A stretch of 64,000 bases of DNA from Corynebacterium qintianiae (lineage in GTDB: Bacteria; Actinomycetota; Actinomycetes; Mycobacteriales; Mycobacteriaceae), in the NCBI RefSeq assembly GCF_011038645.2, contig NZ_CP064955.1, forward strand, positions 1,674,001 through 1,738,000, given 5' to 3'. Positions 17,940 through 27,386 of the stretch are shown piece by piece. A model generated the notes under the pieces. It had not been told where the DNA came from and ran no database searches. It worked only from the letters and a program-made list of their open reading frames with translations. Made by a program: the position numbers and the translations under genes. Position 1 is the first letter of the stretch. Each line of letters opens with the position of its first letter.

Positions 17940-19151
17940 GTGTCTGACCAGAAAAACGCCACATTCCAGGAATTTCAGGGCATTCCCCTCGACCCCCGCA
18001 CCGACTACTACCGCGTGTTTGCGGAGGTCGACGGCGAGGATCTCGAGTGGTGGAAGAAAGCCCGCGACTTCTGCGAGTTCGCCCGCCCGATGATCAACGA
18101 TGCATGGGAGAAAGCGGAGTACAACATCCCCGGCGCCGAGGAAGCCGCGCGGCGCGGCCTGATCCGCGACGGCATCGACATCGAGGGCCAGCCCGCGATG
18201 AGCATCCGTGCGAAGCGGCTGATCGGCATGGAAGCCTCGCGCCTCGACGCCTCCACTGCCACCGCATTCGGTGTCCAGGCGGGACTGGCCATGCAATCCA
18301 TCAACGCATTCGGCACCGACGCACAGAAGGAACAGTACCTCGCACCGATGTCTCGCATGGAGATTCGTGGCGCATTCGCGCTGACCGAGCCCGAGCACGG
18401 CTCCGACTCCATCGCCCTGGAGACCACCGCAGTCCGCGACGGCGACGACTGGATCATCAACGGCGAGAAGAAGTGGATCGGTCATGGCTCCGTCGGCCAC
18501 ATCACCGTCGTCTACGCACGCATGGAGGACGGCAAGGTCGGCGCCTTCATCGTGGACCAGGACCAAGAAGGCTACGACGCCGAGACGATCACCGGTAAGG
18601 CGTCCCTGCGCGGCATCCCGCAGGCCCAGATCAAGCTCACCAACGTGCGCGTCTCCGACGACCGCCGCCTCCCGGGCTGCAACTCTTTCCGCGACACCGC
18701 CAAGGTGCTCATGAGTACCCGCATCGGCGTGGCGTGGAGCGCACTCGGCCTGGCCATTGATTGCTATGAGAAGGCCTTGAAGTACGCCTCCGAGCGCCAC
18801 CAGTTCGGCCGCCCGCTGATCAAAAACCAGATCATCCAGCAGCGACTGTCGGACATGCTCATGGATGTCACCGCTATGGCCCTGTATTGCAAGCGCCTCC
18901 TCGAGCTTGAGGAATCCGGTGAGGTCACCGAACAGCAGGCTGCGCTGGCTAAAGTGCACAACACCCGCGCCGCGCGCCGTGTCGCTGCCAACGCCCGCGA
19001 CATGTTCGGTGGAGTCGGCATCTTGCTCGAGAATGACGTGATCCGCCACTTCACGGACATTGAGACCCTGCACACCTACGAGGGCACTGACACAATGCAG
19101 TCCCTCATCGTAGGCAAATCCATCACCGGCGTCGGCGCATTCACCAGCTAA
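17940..19151 (+). CDS. Acyl-CoA dehydrogenase (paralogue 1)
   Basis: 403 residues from the GTG at 17940 (GGAG eleven bases upstream; the ATG at 17925 overlaps that site). The acyl-CoA dehydrogenase fold is clear: ALTEPEHGSDSIALETTA (FAD/substrate loop), ERHQFGRPLIKNQIIQQRL (FAD-binding signature), RDMFGGVGILLENDV and the C-terminal HTYEGTDTMQSLIVGK with the candidate catalytic glutamate in YEGT. The sequence resembles glutaryl-CoA-type dehydrogenases. It introduces the alpha-beta double bond and passes electrons to ETF. It heads an operon with an acyl-CoA ligase and a close paralogue. Chain-length preference cannot be read. Confidence 0.9.
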   Translation: MSDQKNATFQEFQGIPLDPRTDYYRVFAEVDGEDLEWWKKARDFCEFARPMINDAWEKAEYNIPGAEEAARRGLIRDGIDIEGQPAMSIRAKRLIGMEASRLDASTATAFGVQAGLAMQSINAFGTDAQKEQYLAPMSRMEIRGAFALTEPEHGSDSIALETTAVRDGDDWIINGEKKWIGHGSVGHITVVYARMEDGKVGAFIVDQDQEGYDAETITGKASLRGIPQAQIKLTNVRVSDDRRLPGCNSFRDTAKVLMSTRIGVAWSALGLAIDCYEKALKYASERHQFGRPLIKNQIIQQRLSDMLMDVTAMALYCKRLLELEESGEVTEQQAALAKVHNTRAARRVAANARDMFGGVGILLENDVIRHFTDIETLHTYEGTDTMQSLIVGKSITGVGAFTS

Positions 19152-19171
19152 GACGAGAAAGAAGCCAATTA

Positions 19172-20686
19172 ATGCCCTACAGCAGCACGTTCCCCGACCT
19201 CGACATCCCCGAAACCGATGTTTTCACGCGGATCTTCGGCGAACTGACAGAGGAAGAGGGATCGCTCCCCGCTCTCACCGAGCTGACCACCGAAATGTCG
19301 GTGTCCTACCGCGGCCTGCGCGAAATGGCGGAGTCCGTCGCCGGCGCGTTGGCGCAGCGCGGAATCGGCAAAGGTGACGTCGTCGCGTTGCAGATCCCTA
19401 ACTCCATCAACTACGTGGTCGCACTGCTGGGCATCATTCGCGCGGGGGCAACCGTCTCCCCGCTCGGCGTGCTGATGAACCAGGCCGACGTGGACAAGCT
19501 GATCAAGCTCTCTGGCGCGAAGCTCTACATCGGCCTGACCGACATCGAGGGACTGCCGCAAATCTGGAGCTACGAGATCCCCGCGCTCGCAGGTGCGGGT
19601 TACCAGGCCCCCGACGTCGAGGTCACCGCCGACGAAATCATGGCAATCCCCTTCTCCTCCGGAACCACGGGGCTCCCCAAGGGTGTGAAACTCAGCCACC
19701 GCAACATCGTCTCCAACATGGAGCAGTCGGGATTCATGGTCCGCGAGAACGGCATCACCGAGCGCACCAACTTCCTCTGCCCGCTTCCCTTCTCCCACAT
19801 CTACGGCATGACGGTGCTCCTGCTCGCCCAGCTGGCCACACGGCACCATGTGTTCACCATGCCGAAGTTCGACTTGAACACGTTCATCGAGGCCCACCCC
19901 AAGCACGAGATCGGTTTCACGTTCATCGCGCCCCCGATGGCCGTCGCCCTGGCGAAACACCCCGCTGTGAAGGCGGAGGACTTCACTTCGTCGCGGATCA
20001 TGCTCTCGGGCGCGGCTCCGCTGGACAACGAAATCGGCCGCGCTGTCGAGTCCAAACTGGGTGTCAAAGTCGTACAGGGCTACGGCATGACCGAGACCTC
20101 GCCGGTGACCCACGTCGGCGTGAGCGGTAAATCGGAGCCGGGATCGATCGGTTTCGTCGTTCCCAACACCGAGTTCAAACTGGTTGGCCTGGAAAGCATC
20201 ACGGAGGTCGCCGAGGGTGAGATCGGCGAGCTGCTTATTAAGGGCCCGCAGGTCATGGTCGGCTACCTCAACAACGAGGAAGCAACCAACGAGGTTCTCA
20301 TCGGCGACGGCTGGCTGCGCACCGGCGATGTCGCCCGAGTCGACGAAGATGGCACCACCTACATCGTCGACCGCGCCAAGGAAGTGATCAAGTACAAGGG
20401 CTACCAGGTCGCTCCCGCCGAGCTGGAGGCTCTCTTGCTCACCCACCCAGAGATCAATGACGCCGGCGTCGTCGGTGTAATCCGCGACGGCCTCGAAATC
20501 CCTCGCGCGTTCGTGGTAAAAGCGGAGGGCTCGAGCCTCACCGAGGAATCGCTCATGGAATGGGTCGCCGAGCGCGTTACGCCGTACAAGAAGGTTCGCG
20601 CAGTGGAGTTCGTCGACGAAATTCCGAAGAACGCGACCGGCAAAATCGAGCGCAAGAAGCTCCGCGAAATTCCGTTCGAGGGCTAA
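19172..20686 (+). CDS. AMP-binding acyl-CoA synthetase/ligase
   Basis: 504 residues of the ANL adenylate-forming family. Motifs in order: IPFSSGTTGLPKGVKLSH (P-loop, about 153-170), VVQGYGMTETSPVTHVG (about 292), GWLRTGDVARVDEDG (about 380), KEVIKYKGYQVAPAELEALL (hinge and C-domain) and PKNATGKIERKKL with the catalytic lysine. It activates a carboxylic acid with ATP and CoA. The LPKGV, YGMTE and GYQVAP spelling resembles 4-coumarate/medium-chain ligases as well as fatty acid ligases, so the natural acid is open. It sits 20 bases after the first dehydrogenase and about 21 bases before the second. Confidence 0.88.
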   Translation: MPYSSTFPDLDIPETDVFTRIFGELTEEEGSLPALTELTTEMSVSYRGLREMAESVAGALAQRGIGKGDVVALQIPNSINYVVALLGIIRAGATVSPLGVLMNQADVDKLIKLSGAKLYIGLTDIEGLPQIWSYEIPALAGAGYQAPDVEVTADEIMAIPFSSGTTGLPKGVKLSHRNIVSNMEQSGFMVRENGITERTNFLCPLPFSHIYGMTVLLLAQLATRHHVFTMPKFDLNTFIEAHPKHEIGFTFIAPPMAVALAKHPAVKAEDFTSSRIMLSGAAPLDNEIGRAVESKLGVKVVQGYGMTETSPVTHVGVSGKSEPGSIGFVVPNTEFKLVGLESITEVAEGEIGELLIKGPQVMVGYLNNEEATNEVLIGDGWLRTGDVARVDEDGTTYIVDRAKEVIKYKGYQVAPAELEALLLTHPEINDAGVVGVIRDGLEIPRAFVVKAEGSSLTEESLMEWVAERVTPYKKVRAVEFVDEIPKNATGKIERKKLREIPFEG

Positions 20687-20707
20687 CACGAGAAGAAGGC
20701 AGTGAAC

Positions 20708-21901
20708 ATGGTGAACACGTCCGATCAGACAAACGATCTCCTTTCCGCGAAAACCGACTACTACCAGGTTTTCGCCGACGTAGACGGCGATGATCTCAAG
20801 TGGTGGAAGGCCGCCCGTGAGTACGGTGAGTGGATCCGCCCGCACATCAACGAGGCGTGGGAGAAGGCGGAGTACAACATCCCGGCTGTCGAGGAGGCGG
20901 CGCGCCGCGGCCTTGTCCGCGACGCCATCGACATCGAGGGCGAGCGACCGATGTCGATCCGGGCGAACCGCCTGATCGAGCTGGAGCTCGCGCGTTGCGA
21001 CGCCTCCACCGGCACCGCCGTCATCGTCCAAGCGGGCCTAGCAATGCAGTCCATCAACTTGTGCGGTTCCGAGGAGCAGAAACAGAAGTACCTCGGCCCC
21101 ATGTCGCGGATGGAAATCCGCGGCGCCTTCGCGCTGACCGAACCGAACCACGGCTCCGACTCCATCGGGTTGGAAACCACCGCTACCCGCGACGGTGAGG
21201 ACTGGGTCATCAACGGGGAGAAGAAGTGGATCGGCCACGGCTCCGTCGGCCACATCGCGATCGTATGGGCGCGCATGGACGACGGCGAGGTCGGCGGCTT
21301 CATCGTCGACCAGGACGCCGACGGGTACGTCGCGGAGACGATCCAGGGCAAGGCGTCGCTGCGCGGCATCCCGCAGGCCCACATCAAGCTTAACGACGTC
21401 CGCGTGCCCGACTCCCAGCGTCTCCCCGGCGCCCGCACGTTCCGCGATACCGCCGTTGTCCTCGGCGGCACCCGCCTCGGCGTAGCCTGGAGTGCTCTCG
21501 GCATCGCCATTGACTGCTACGAGAAGGCCCTGGCCTACGCTTCCGAGCGTGTGCAGTTCGGCCGCCCGCTGATCAAAAACCAGATCATCCAGCAGCGACT
21601 GTCAGACATGCTCATGGATGTCACCGCGATGGCTCTGTACTGCAGGCGGCTTCTCGAGCTGGAAGAATCCGGCGAGCTGACCGAGAAGCAGGCGGCGCTG
21701 GCGAAGGTGCACAACACGCGCGCCGCGCGTCGCGTCGCCGCCAACGCCCGTGACATGTTCGGCGGCATCGGCATTCTGCTGGAGAACGACGTGATTCGCC
21801 ACATGCTCGACATCGAGTCCCTGCACACCTACGAGGGCACCGACACCATCCAGTCACTCATCGTGGGCAAGACAATCACTGGCGTCAGCGCCTACCGGTA
21901 G
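20708..21901 (+). CDS. Acyl-CoA dehydrogenase (paralogue 2)
   Basis: 397 residues, by eye roughly three quarters identical to the dehydrogenase at 17940, with the same signatures (ALTEPNHGSDSIGLETTA, ERVQFGRPLIKNQIIQQRL, RDMFGGIGILLENDV, HTYEGTDTIQSLIVGK). ATG at 20708 is chosen because GAAGG lies about 8 bases upstream; the GTG at 20702 is too close to that site. It presumably oxidises a different chain length or branched substrate from its partner. It ends just before the bidirectional terminator. Confidence 0.9.
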   Translation: MVNTSDQTNDLLSAKTDYYQVFADVDGDDLKWWKAAREYGEWIRPHINEAWEKAEYNIPAVEEAARRGLVRDAIDIEGERPMSIRANRLIELELARCDASTGTAVIVQAGLAMQSINLCGSEEQKQKYLGPMSRMEIRGAFALTEPNHGSDSIGLETTATRDGEDWVINGEKKWIGHGSVGHIAIVWARMDDGEVGGFIVDQDADGYVAETIQGKASLRGIPQAHIKLNDVRVPDSQRLPGARTFRDTAVVLGGTRLGVAWSALGIAIDCYEKALAYASERVQFGRPLIKNQIIQQRLSDMLMDVTAMALYCRRLLELEESGELTEKQAALAKVHNTRAARRVAANARDMFGGIGILLENDVIRHMLDIESLHTYEGTDTIQSLIVGKTITGVSAYR

Positions 21902-21930
21902 CTCCCCTTTCCGTGTAAAAACGGGTATGC

Positions 21931-21980
21931 AAAAGGGCCGCGCGGCCCGGGTTTTTTCCCGGGGGCCGCGCGGCCCTTTT
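21931..21980. terminator. Bidirectional intrinsic terminator between convergent operons
   Basis: Long near-perfect hairpin: AAAAGGGCCGCGCGGCCC pairs with GGGCCGCGCGGCCCTTTT around a CCGGG-flanked T6 loop. The stem is flanked by A4 on the left and T4 on the right, so it can terminate the dehydrogenase operon (plus) and the fadB-like transcript (minus). Confidence 0.85.
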
Positions 21981-21989
21981 GCGTTCGCG

Positions 21990-24170
21990 CTAGTTGTTCA
22001 GCGGCTTGCGGGTCTTCGCCATATGCTCGGCCCGGTCCGCGTTCTCCTGGCGAGCCAGCACGTCCGAGGCCGCGTTGACCTGGCGGTCAGCAAGCTCCGA
22101 CTCGGTGGCGGTGCCCTCGCCGGCGTAGACACTGGCGAGCGCCTCACCGATGGCGGCGTCGGTCTCGCTGCCCTCCGTGTAGACGAGCTCCTCGGTGGTC
22201 AGCGGCAACTCCGCGTCCTCCGGGGCGGTATAGCCGTCAGCAAGCGCGCGCGCCAGATCAAGAGCCTGCTCCACAACGTGGTCGGGGCTCATGATCACGC
22301 GGTCGTGTGCGCGCCAGAAGTCGACGTTGACGGCCGGAACCGGCTTGACGTTGAGCAAGGCGTCGTAGGCAACCTTGTGGGCGTTCGGCACACCGAGCTC
22401 GAGCAGGCGCTCCAGCAGGCGCACTGGGCCGGACCACGCCGGGAACAAGCCCACGGATCGCTCCGGGAAGCCAACGCGGGTTTCGCCGTGGATAACGGAG
22501 GCGTCGGTGTGCAGAAGCAGCTCCATGCCGCCGCCGAGAGCGACGCCGCGGACGGCACCGACGACGGGGTACGGGGCACGGCGCAACGCGTGCAGGCCGT
22601 AGATGCCCTGGCGGATGGTGGCCTTGCGTGCGGCCTCGTCACCCTGGGGCCCGGAGATCTCAGCCAGGCGGGGCAGGTTTGCACCTGCGGAGAACGCGCG
22701 CTCTTCGTCGTTGGCCACGACAAGAGCCTTGAGGTCCCACTCCCCGGCGTGCGTGAACAGCTCGGTGACATCATCGGTCGAGGAGTTCATCGAGGTGGAG
22801 TAGACGAACACGCCCACACCGTCCTCGAGCTTGTACACAGTTGCGCCGGCGTTCTGAGCGATAACCTCAGCGCCCTCGACGAGGTCGGCGACGCGGACGA
22901 CGCCCTCGCGCTGCGCGCGCTCGGTCAGCTGGCCGTCGGTGCCGAGCACCTTACCGTCGACGTAGAAACCCCCGGCTTTGCGGGCGGACTCGAGAAGCGT
23001 CGGGGTGGCGTCGAAAAGCGATGCGACATAGTCCAGTCCAATGGAGTCGGCCAACGCGAAGGGGCCCTTCTTCCAGCCGTAACCGAGTTCCATGGCGATG
23101 TCGATCTGGTCGACGGTCGCCGCGATTTCCTCGGCGGTGTCGCAGCAGTACTGCAGTGTGATGCGGAAGACCTCGCGGGCGTAGTTGCCCTCGGGGGTGC
23201 CAGACTCCATGAGCTCCTTCGGGTCCTTCGGCACCTCGTAAGACTGCTTCGGGCGGTAGTCGCCCGCCTCGAAGTCGTAGACCTCGCCGCGGCCGCGGTA
23301 GAAGCCGGACTCGGCGGTGCGGCCCGTGAAACCCTTCTCAAGCAGCTCTTTGAACTGCGGGGTGTCGGTTACGCCGTAGTCCTGCATTGCGTCGTCCGAC
23401 GGCAGGGCCTTGAGCAGGGAGCCCCAGATGTGGGGAGCGACCTGCAGGCCGACGTAGTCGAACAGGCCGAAAACGCCGGTGCGCGGCACACCGAAAGGCT
23501 TGCCGAAGGCGACATCCGCCTGCTCCGGGGCGATGGACTGGTCGAAGGCAACCTGCGCGCCCACACCCATCCAGAAGGATCCAATGCGGTTGGCAATGAA
23601 GCCCGGGGTGTCGCGGCAGTCCACGACGACCTTGCCCAGGTCACGCTCGAGGACCTGGCGCAGCTTCTCGCCCACCTCCGGGCGGGTGTCCGGACCCTGC
23701 ACGAGCTCGACCAAGCGCATGACGCGGGGCGGGTTGAAGAAGTGGGTGATAGCGAAGTCGGCCTTGAACTCCTCGCTCGACTCGGCCAGTAGGGTCTCCA
23801 GCGGAATGGTGGAGGTGTTCGAGGTCACCGGGGCACCCGGACGACGGTGGGCGTCGACCTTGGCGAAGGTATCGCGCTTGACGTTGATGTCCTCGAAGAC
23901 GGCCTCAATGATCCAGTCGGCCTCGGCGAGACGGTCGAGGTGGTCCTCGGTGTTTCCCGGGGTGACGCGCTCGGCGTACTCCGGCCGGGTGAAACCTTGG
24001 CGCTTGACCTGGGTCTCGATGCCCTTGCGAGCGCGCTCGTCGCGGTCCTCCCCGTCGGCGGGTAGGTCGAGCAGGTGGACCTTGATGCCGCCGTTGGCTA
24101 GCAGGGCCGCAATACCGGCGCCCATGGATCCAGCGCCGAGAACTGCTGCGGTGGTGATGTCAGATGCCAT
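21990..24170 (-). CDS. fadB: 3-hydroxyacyl-CoA dehydrogenase/enoyl-CoA hydratase, bifunctional
   Basis: 726 residues. The NAD-binding dehydrogenase comes first (AVLGAGSMGAGIAALLANGG at residues about 10-29; catalytic region SNTSTIPLETLL, ITHFFNPPRVMRLVELV) and a crotonase/enoyl-CoA hydratase domain forms the C-terminal part (about 430-690; VVGAVRGVALGGGMELLLHTD). This order is reversed relative to E. coli FadB and is usual in actinobacteria. It hydrates enoyl-CoA and oxidises the 3-hydroxyacyl-CoA. It starts 6 bases after the thiolase, its probable complex partner. Confidence 0.92.
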   Translation of the reverse strand: MASDITTAAVLGAGSMGAGIAALLANGGIKVHLLDLPADGEDRDERARKGIETQVKRQGFTRPEYAERVTPGNTEDHLDRLAEADWIIEAVFEDINVKRDTFAKVDAHRRPGAPVTSNTSTIPLETLLAESSEEFKADFAITHFFNPPRVMRLVELVQGPDTRPEVGEKLRQVLERDLGKVVVDCRDTPGFIANRIGSFWMGVGAQVAFDQSIAPEQADVAFGKPFGVPRTGVFGLFDYVGLQVAPHIWGSLLKALPSDDAMQDYGVTDTPQFKELLEKGFTGRTAESGFYRGRGEVYDFEAGDYRPKQSYEVPKDPKELMESGTPEGNYAREVFRITLQYCCDTAEEIAATVDQIDIAMELGYGWKKGPFALADSIGLDYVASLFDATPTLLESARKAGGFYVDGKVLGTDGQLTERAQREGVVRVADLVEGAEVIAQNAGATVYKLEDGVGVFVYSTSMNSSTDDVTELFTHAGEWDLKALVVANDEERAFSAGANLPRLAEISGPQGDEAARKATIRQGIYGLHALRRAPYPVVGAVRGVALGGGMELLLHTDASVIHGETRVGFPERSVGLFPAWSGPVRLLERLLELGVPNAHKVAYDALLNVKPVPAVNVDFWRAHDRVIMSPDHVVEQALDLARALADGYTAPEDAELPLTTEELVYTEGSETDAAIGEALASVYAGEGTATESELADRQVNAASDVLARQENADRAEHMAKTRKPLNN

Positions 24171-24176
24171 GTGTGA

Positions 24177-25328
24177 TTAAACCTCCAGAACGAGAGCGAT
24201 ACCCTGGCCGCCGCCGATGCAGGCGGTGACAAGTCCGAGGCCGCCGCCGGCGTCCTTCAGGGAGTGGATTGCTTTGGTGATCAGGATGACGCCGGTAGCG
24301 CCGATCGGGTGGCCGAGCGCAATGGCGCCGCCGTTGATGTTGGTTTTCTCGTTGTCGAATCCGAGCTGGTCGGACACGGCGATCGCCTGCGCCGCGAAAG
24401 CCTCGTTCGACTCAATGACCTTGATGTCGTCCAGCTTCAGACCGGCCTTGTCCAGCGCCTTCGGCACGGCGACTGTCGGGCCCAGGCCCATGTACTTCGG
24501 GTCGCAACCGGCCAAGCCCCAGGAAACGACCTTGGCCATCGGCTCCAGGCCGTAGTCGGACAAGCCAGCCTCGCCCGTCATCACGAGGGCGGCCGCGGCG
24601 TCGTTGATGCCGGAGGAGTTGCCGGGGGTTACGGAGCCTTCCTTGCTAAACGACGGTCGCAAGCCGGCGAGCTTTTCAGCCGAGGTCTGCCGCGGGTGCT
24701 CGTCGGTGGTGAAATCGCCCACGGGAACGATCTGCTCGGCGAAGCGGCCGTTGGCAATGGCGTCGGCCGCGCGGGTCTGCGACTGCAGCGCGAACTCGTC
24801 CTGGCGCTCGCGGTCGATGCCGTACTTGGCGGCGACGTTTTCTGCCGTGATGCCCATGATGCCGTTGCCCATCGGGTCGGTCAGAGCGCCCGTGAGCCAG
24901 TCAACGAGCTTGCCGTCGCCCATTTTGCGTCCCTGGCGCATTCCCTCGACGGAGTACGGCGCCTGGCTCATGACCTCGACACCACCGACCAGGGACAGAC
25001 GTGCGTCGTTGGTGAGCAGCTGCTGCGCTGCGCTGATGGCCGCCTGCACGCCGGAACCGCACAAACGGTTCACGCCGTAGGCGTGGGAGCCCTGCGGCAT
25101 CCCGGCCTCGAGAGCGACGGCGCGTGAGGTGTACATGTCGCGCGGGCCGGTGGTGACCACATTCGCCCACACGGAGGAGTCGAACTGATCCGCGGATACG
25201 CCGGATTCAGCGATGACGGCTTCCGCGACGTGCGCGCCCAAATCGATGGTCGAGAACTTCGACAGGGAACCGCCGAAGGTGCCGATGGGGGTGCGCTTAG
25301 CGTGCGTGATGTAGATAGATTCTGACAT
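24177..25328 (-). CDS. fadA: Acetyl-CoA C-acyltransferase (thiolase)
   Basis: 383 residues. Thiolase signatures: VNRLCGSGVQAAISAAQQL with the nucleophilic cysteine (about 86), NINGGAIALGHPIGATG with the catalytic histidine, and TACIGGGQGIALVLE with the second cysteine near the C-terminus. It cleaves 3-ketoacyl-CoA to acetyl-CoA and a shortened acyl-CoA, the last beta-oxidation step. It is the first gene of a two-gene operon with fadB and has a good AAGGAG ribosome site. A biosynthetic acetoacetyl-CoA thiolase is less likely in this context. Confidence 0.92.
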   Translation of the reverse strand: MSESIYITHAKRTPIGTFGGSLSKFSTIDLGAHVAEAVIAESGVSADQFDSSVWANVVTTGPRDMYTSRAVALEAGMPQGSHAYGVNRLCGSGVQAAISAAQQLLTNDARLSLVGGVEVMSQAPYSVEGMRQGRKMGDGKLVDWLTGALTDPMGNGIMGITAENVAAKYGIDRERQDEFALQSQTRAADAIANGRFAEQIVPVGDFTTDEHPRQTSAEKLAGLRPSFSKEGSVTPGNSSGINDAAAALVMTGEAGLSDYGLEPMAKVVSWGLAGCDPKYMGLGPTVAVPKALDKAGLKLDDIKVIESNEAFAAQAIAVSDQLGFDNEKTNINGGAIALGHPIGATGVILITKAIHSLKDAGGGLGLVTACIGGGQGIALVLEV

Positions 25329-25410
25329 GCCACTCCTTAGAAAGTGTTGGCTCTGCGTAACAAGTCCTCCCGAGTTTAACGCACATCACACTTTCAGGTA
25401 GCGAAACTCT

Positions 25411-25869
25411 TTAGTTCTCTTCTGTGGTGTCCTCAGCGGTTCCCAAGTGCTGCGTGACAAGGTAACCGCGCTTCATACGCTCGAGCATGTCCGCGCGCAA
25501 CCTAATAATGAAAAACCACACCACCCCGAACATGATGCCCACCGCTGTTACGGACCAATGGACGAAGAACCCGAAGATGAGCGGAATCTGCAGCGCAAGG
25601 TTGATCCACAGAGCACCAGGGATGCGCTGGAAAAATGCCATCACCACGTGGGCAAGGCCGATGACGGTGACGTAGAGCCAGTTGAAGGTCGTCCAGTGCA
25701 CGCCACCGTCAACTTTGAGCACCACGAGCAGAATCAGGAGGATCGTCATCGCCTCCATAATGAGCGTCCCCGCTAATACGCCGTTTAAGCCTTTGAGGGG
25801 GTCCTTCACGGGCTCACGGCCGAGGCCGAGCGGGCTAGTTTCCGGTCTGCGGGCTTTGCTCGAGGTCAT
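25411..25869 (-). CDS. DUF4233 family membrane protein
   Basis: 152 residues with four hydrophobic segments, opening with DPLKGLNGVLAGTLIMEAMT, typical of DUF4233 proteins encoded immediately after folC in actinobacteria. It overlaps the folC stop by 4 bases (ATGA), so it is translationally coupled. No function is established for the family. The C-terminal tail is charged and cytoplasmic. Confidence 0.82.
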   Translation of the reverse strand: MTSSKARRPETSPLGLGREPVKDPLKGLNGVLAGTLIMEAMTILLILLVVLKVDGGVHWTTFNWLYVTVIGLAHVVMAFFQRIPGALWINLALQIPLIFGFFVHWSVTAVGIMFGVVWFFIIRLRADMLERMKRGYLVTQHLGTAEDTTEEN

Positions 25870-27386
25870 TGAGGTTCCTTTCCGAACATGGTGCGGGCCT
25901 CTCCCGCCGTGACAACAGAACCGGTGATGACAACCCCGGATCCGGATTGCACACCCACCTCGGCCAGCGCGTCCTCGGCCAGTTCGACGGCCAGCTCGTA
26001 AGCCTCAGCCAACCTGTCCGCGACATGCACGCGCTCGTCGCCGAAAATCTCCCGCGCTATCTCCGCCAGCTCGTACGCATCCAGCGCGCGGGGCGAGGTG
26101 TTCTGGGTGATCACAACCTCGGTGAGTACGGGTTCAAGCGCGGTAAGAATACCAACCGCGTCTTTGTCTCCCAGTACGGCGACCACTCCTATGAGACGGG
26201 TGAAGTCGAAATCGGCTGACAGGGCGTCGGCAAGCGCACGTGCCCCATGCGGGTTGTGGGTGGCGTCGATGAAGGTCGTCGGTGTGCCGCGTACGCGCTC
26301 TAGCCGCCCAGGGGATGCGACCTGGGCGAACCCCTCGCGCACCGTGTCGGCGTCGAGCGGGCGCTGAGAGCTTGCGCCGTGGAACGCTTCGACCGCGGCG
26401 AGTGCGACGGCCGCGTTGCGGGCCTGATGTGGGCCGGACAACGGCAGGAAGACCTCCCCATACTCTCCACCCAGGCCCCGGAGGGTGAGATTTTGCCCAC
26501 CTACCGCGACGGTCGCATCAGCCACGCCAAACTCGCTGCCCAGGCGAGCGACTGCTGAGCCTGCCTCGACGGCGGCCTCCAGCACCACGCGCATCGCGTC
26601 CTCCTCCTGATCCGCCACGATCGTCACAGAGTCGGAGTTCGTGATTATGCCCGCTTTTTCCCCGGCTATGTCGGCGATCGTGTCTCCGAGGTACTCCGTG
26701 TGGTCGAGGGCGATCGGCATGATCACGTTGACATCGGCCTGCACGACGTTGGTGGCGTCCCAGCGCCCGCCCATGCCGACCTCCACCACGGCGACCTCGA
26801 CGGGAGCATCAGCGAACGCGGCGTATGCAATGCACACCAGTGCCTCGAAGTAGGACAACCGTTGGCCACCCTGCCGCATCGACTGTTCGTCGGCCATCGC
26901 CATGTACGGGGCTATCTGGTCGTAGACGGCGACGAAGTCGGCGGGGTGAATCGGGGCGCCGTCGATGCCGACACGCTCGGTGATCGACTGCAGGTGGGGG
27001 CTGGTGGTGCGGCCCACGCGGTGGCCGAAAGCGCGCAGGAGGGATTCAATCATTCGCGTCGTTGACGTCTTGCCGTTGGTGCCAGCGACGTGGATGGTGC
27101 GGAACGACTCCTGGGGCTCACCCAGCAGGTCCATGACCAGCCGGACTCGCTCGAGGGTTGGGTCAATTTGCGTTTCACCGAAGCGTTCCAGCAGTTCGGC
27201 CTCGACACGCCTCAACTCCACCATGTCGCGCTCTGTCACAGGGCGCGGCCGCGGCGCGTCCTCCACCCCAGACATGTCGGATGCGTCCAGCGAGGCCTCC
27301 CCTAACGCGTCCAAGTTGAGTTTCAACCCGGTGTCCTCGAGCGTGATGTCGTACTGTTCCGGCAACTCCGGTACGTCTCTGTCCAT
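25866..27386 (-). CDS. folC: Folylpolyglutamate synthase/dihydrofolate synthase
   Basis: 506 residues of the Mur ligase-like fold. The P-loop is VAGTNGKTSTTRMIESLLRA and downstream motifs are GRTTSPHLQSITERV, VEVGMGGRWDATNVV and IDATHNPHGARALADAL. FolC adds glutamates to folates and in bacteria often also makes dihydrofolate from dihydropteroate. It abuts valS (stop and start adjacent) and couples to the DUF4233 gene. An N-terminal extension of about 45 acidic residues precedes the core. Confidence 0.92.
   Translation of the reverse strand: MDRDVPELPEQYDITLEDTGLKLNLDALGEASLDASDMSGVEDAPRPRPVTERDMVELRRVEAELLERFGETQIDPTLERVRLVMDLLGEPQESFRTIHVAGTNGKTSTTRMIESLLRAFGHRVGRTTSPHLQSITERVGIDGAPIHPADFVAVYDQIAPYMAMADEQSMRQGGQRLSYFEALVCIAYAAFADAPVEVAVVEVGMGGRWDATNVVQADVNVIMPIALDHTEYLGDTIADIAGEKAGIITNSDSVTIVADQEEDAMRVVLEAAVEAGSAVARLGSEFGVADATVAVGGQNLTLRGLGGEYGEVFLPLSGPHQARNAAVALAAVEAFHGASSQRPLDADTVREGFAQVASPGRLERVRGTPTTFIDATHNPHGARALADALSADFDFTRLIGVVAVLGDKDAVGILTALEPVLTEVVITQNTSPRALDAYELAEIAREIFGDERVHVADRLAEAYELAVELAEDALAEVGVQSGSGVVITGSVVTAGEARTMFGKEPQ

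Noticed and set aside
19169-21031. 620-codon ORF on the minus strand opposite the acyl-CoA ligase and second dehydrogenase
   Set aside because: It mirrors two well-supported genes; its product is repetitive Asp/Val/His/Arg text with no family motif, typical of antisense frames in GC-rich coding DNA.
21927-23792. 621-codon ORF opposite fadB
   Set aside because: Overlaps the terminator and the hydratase gene; composition follows the complementary codons only.
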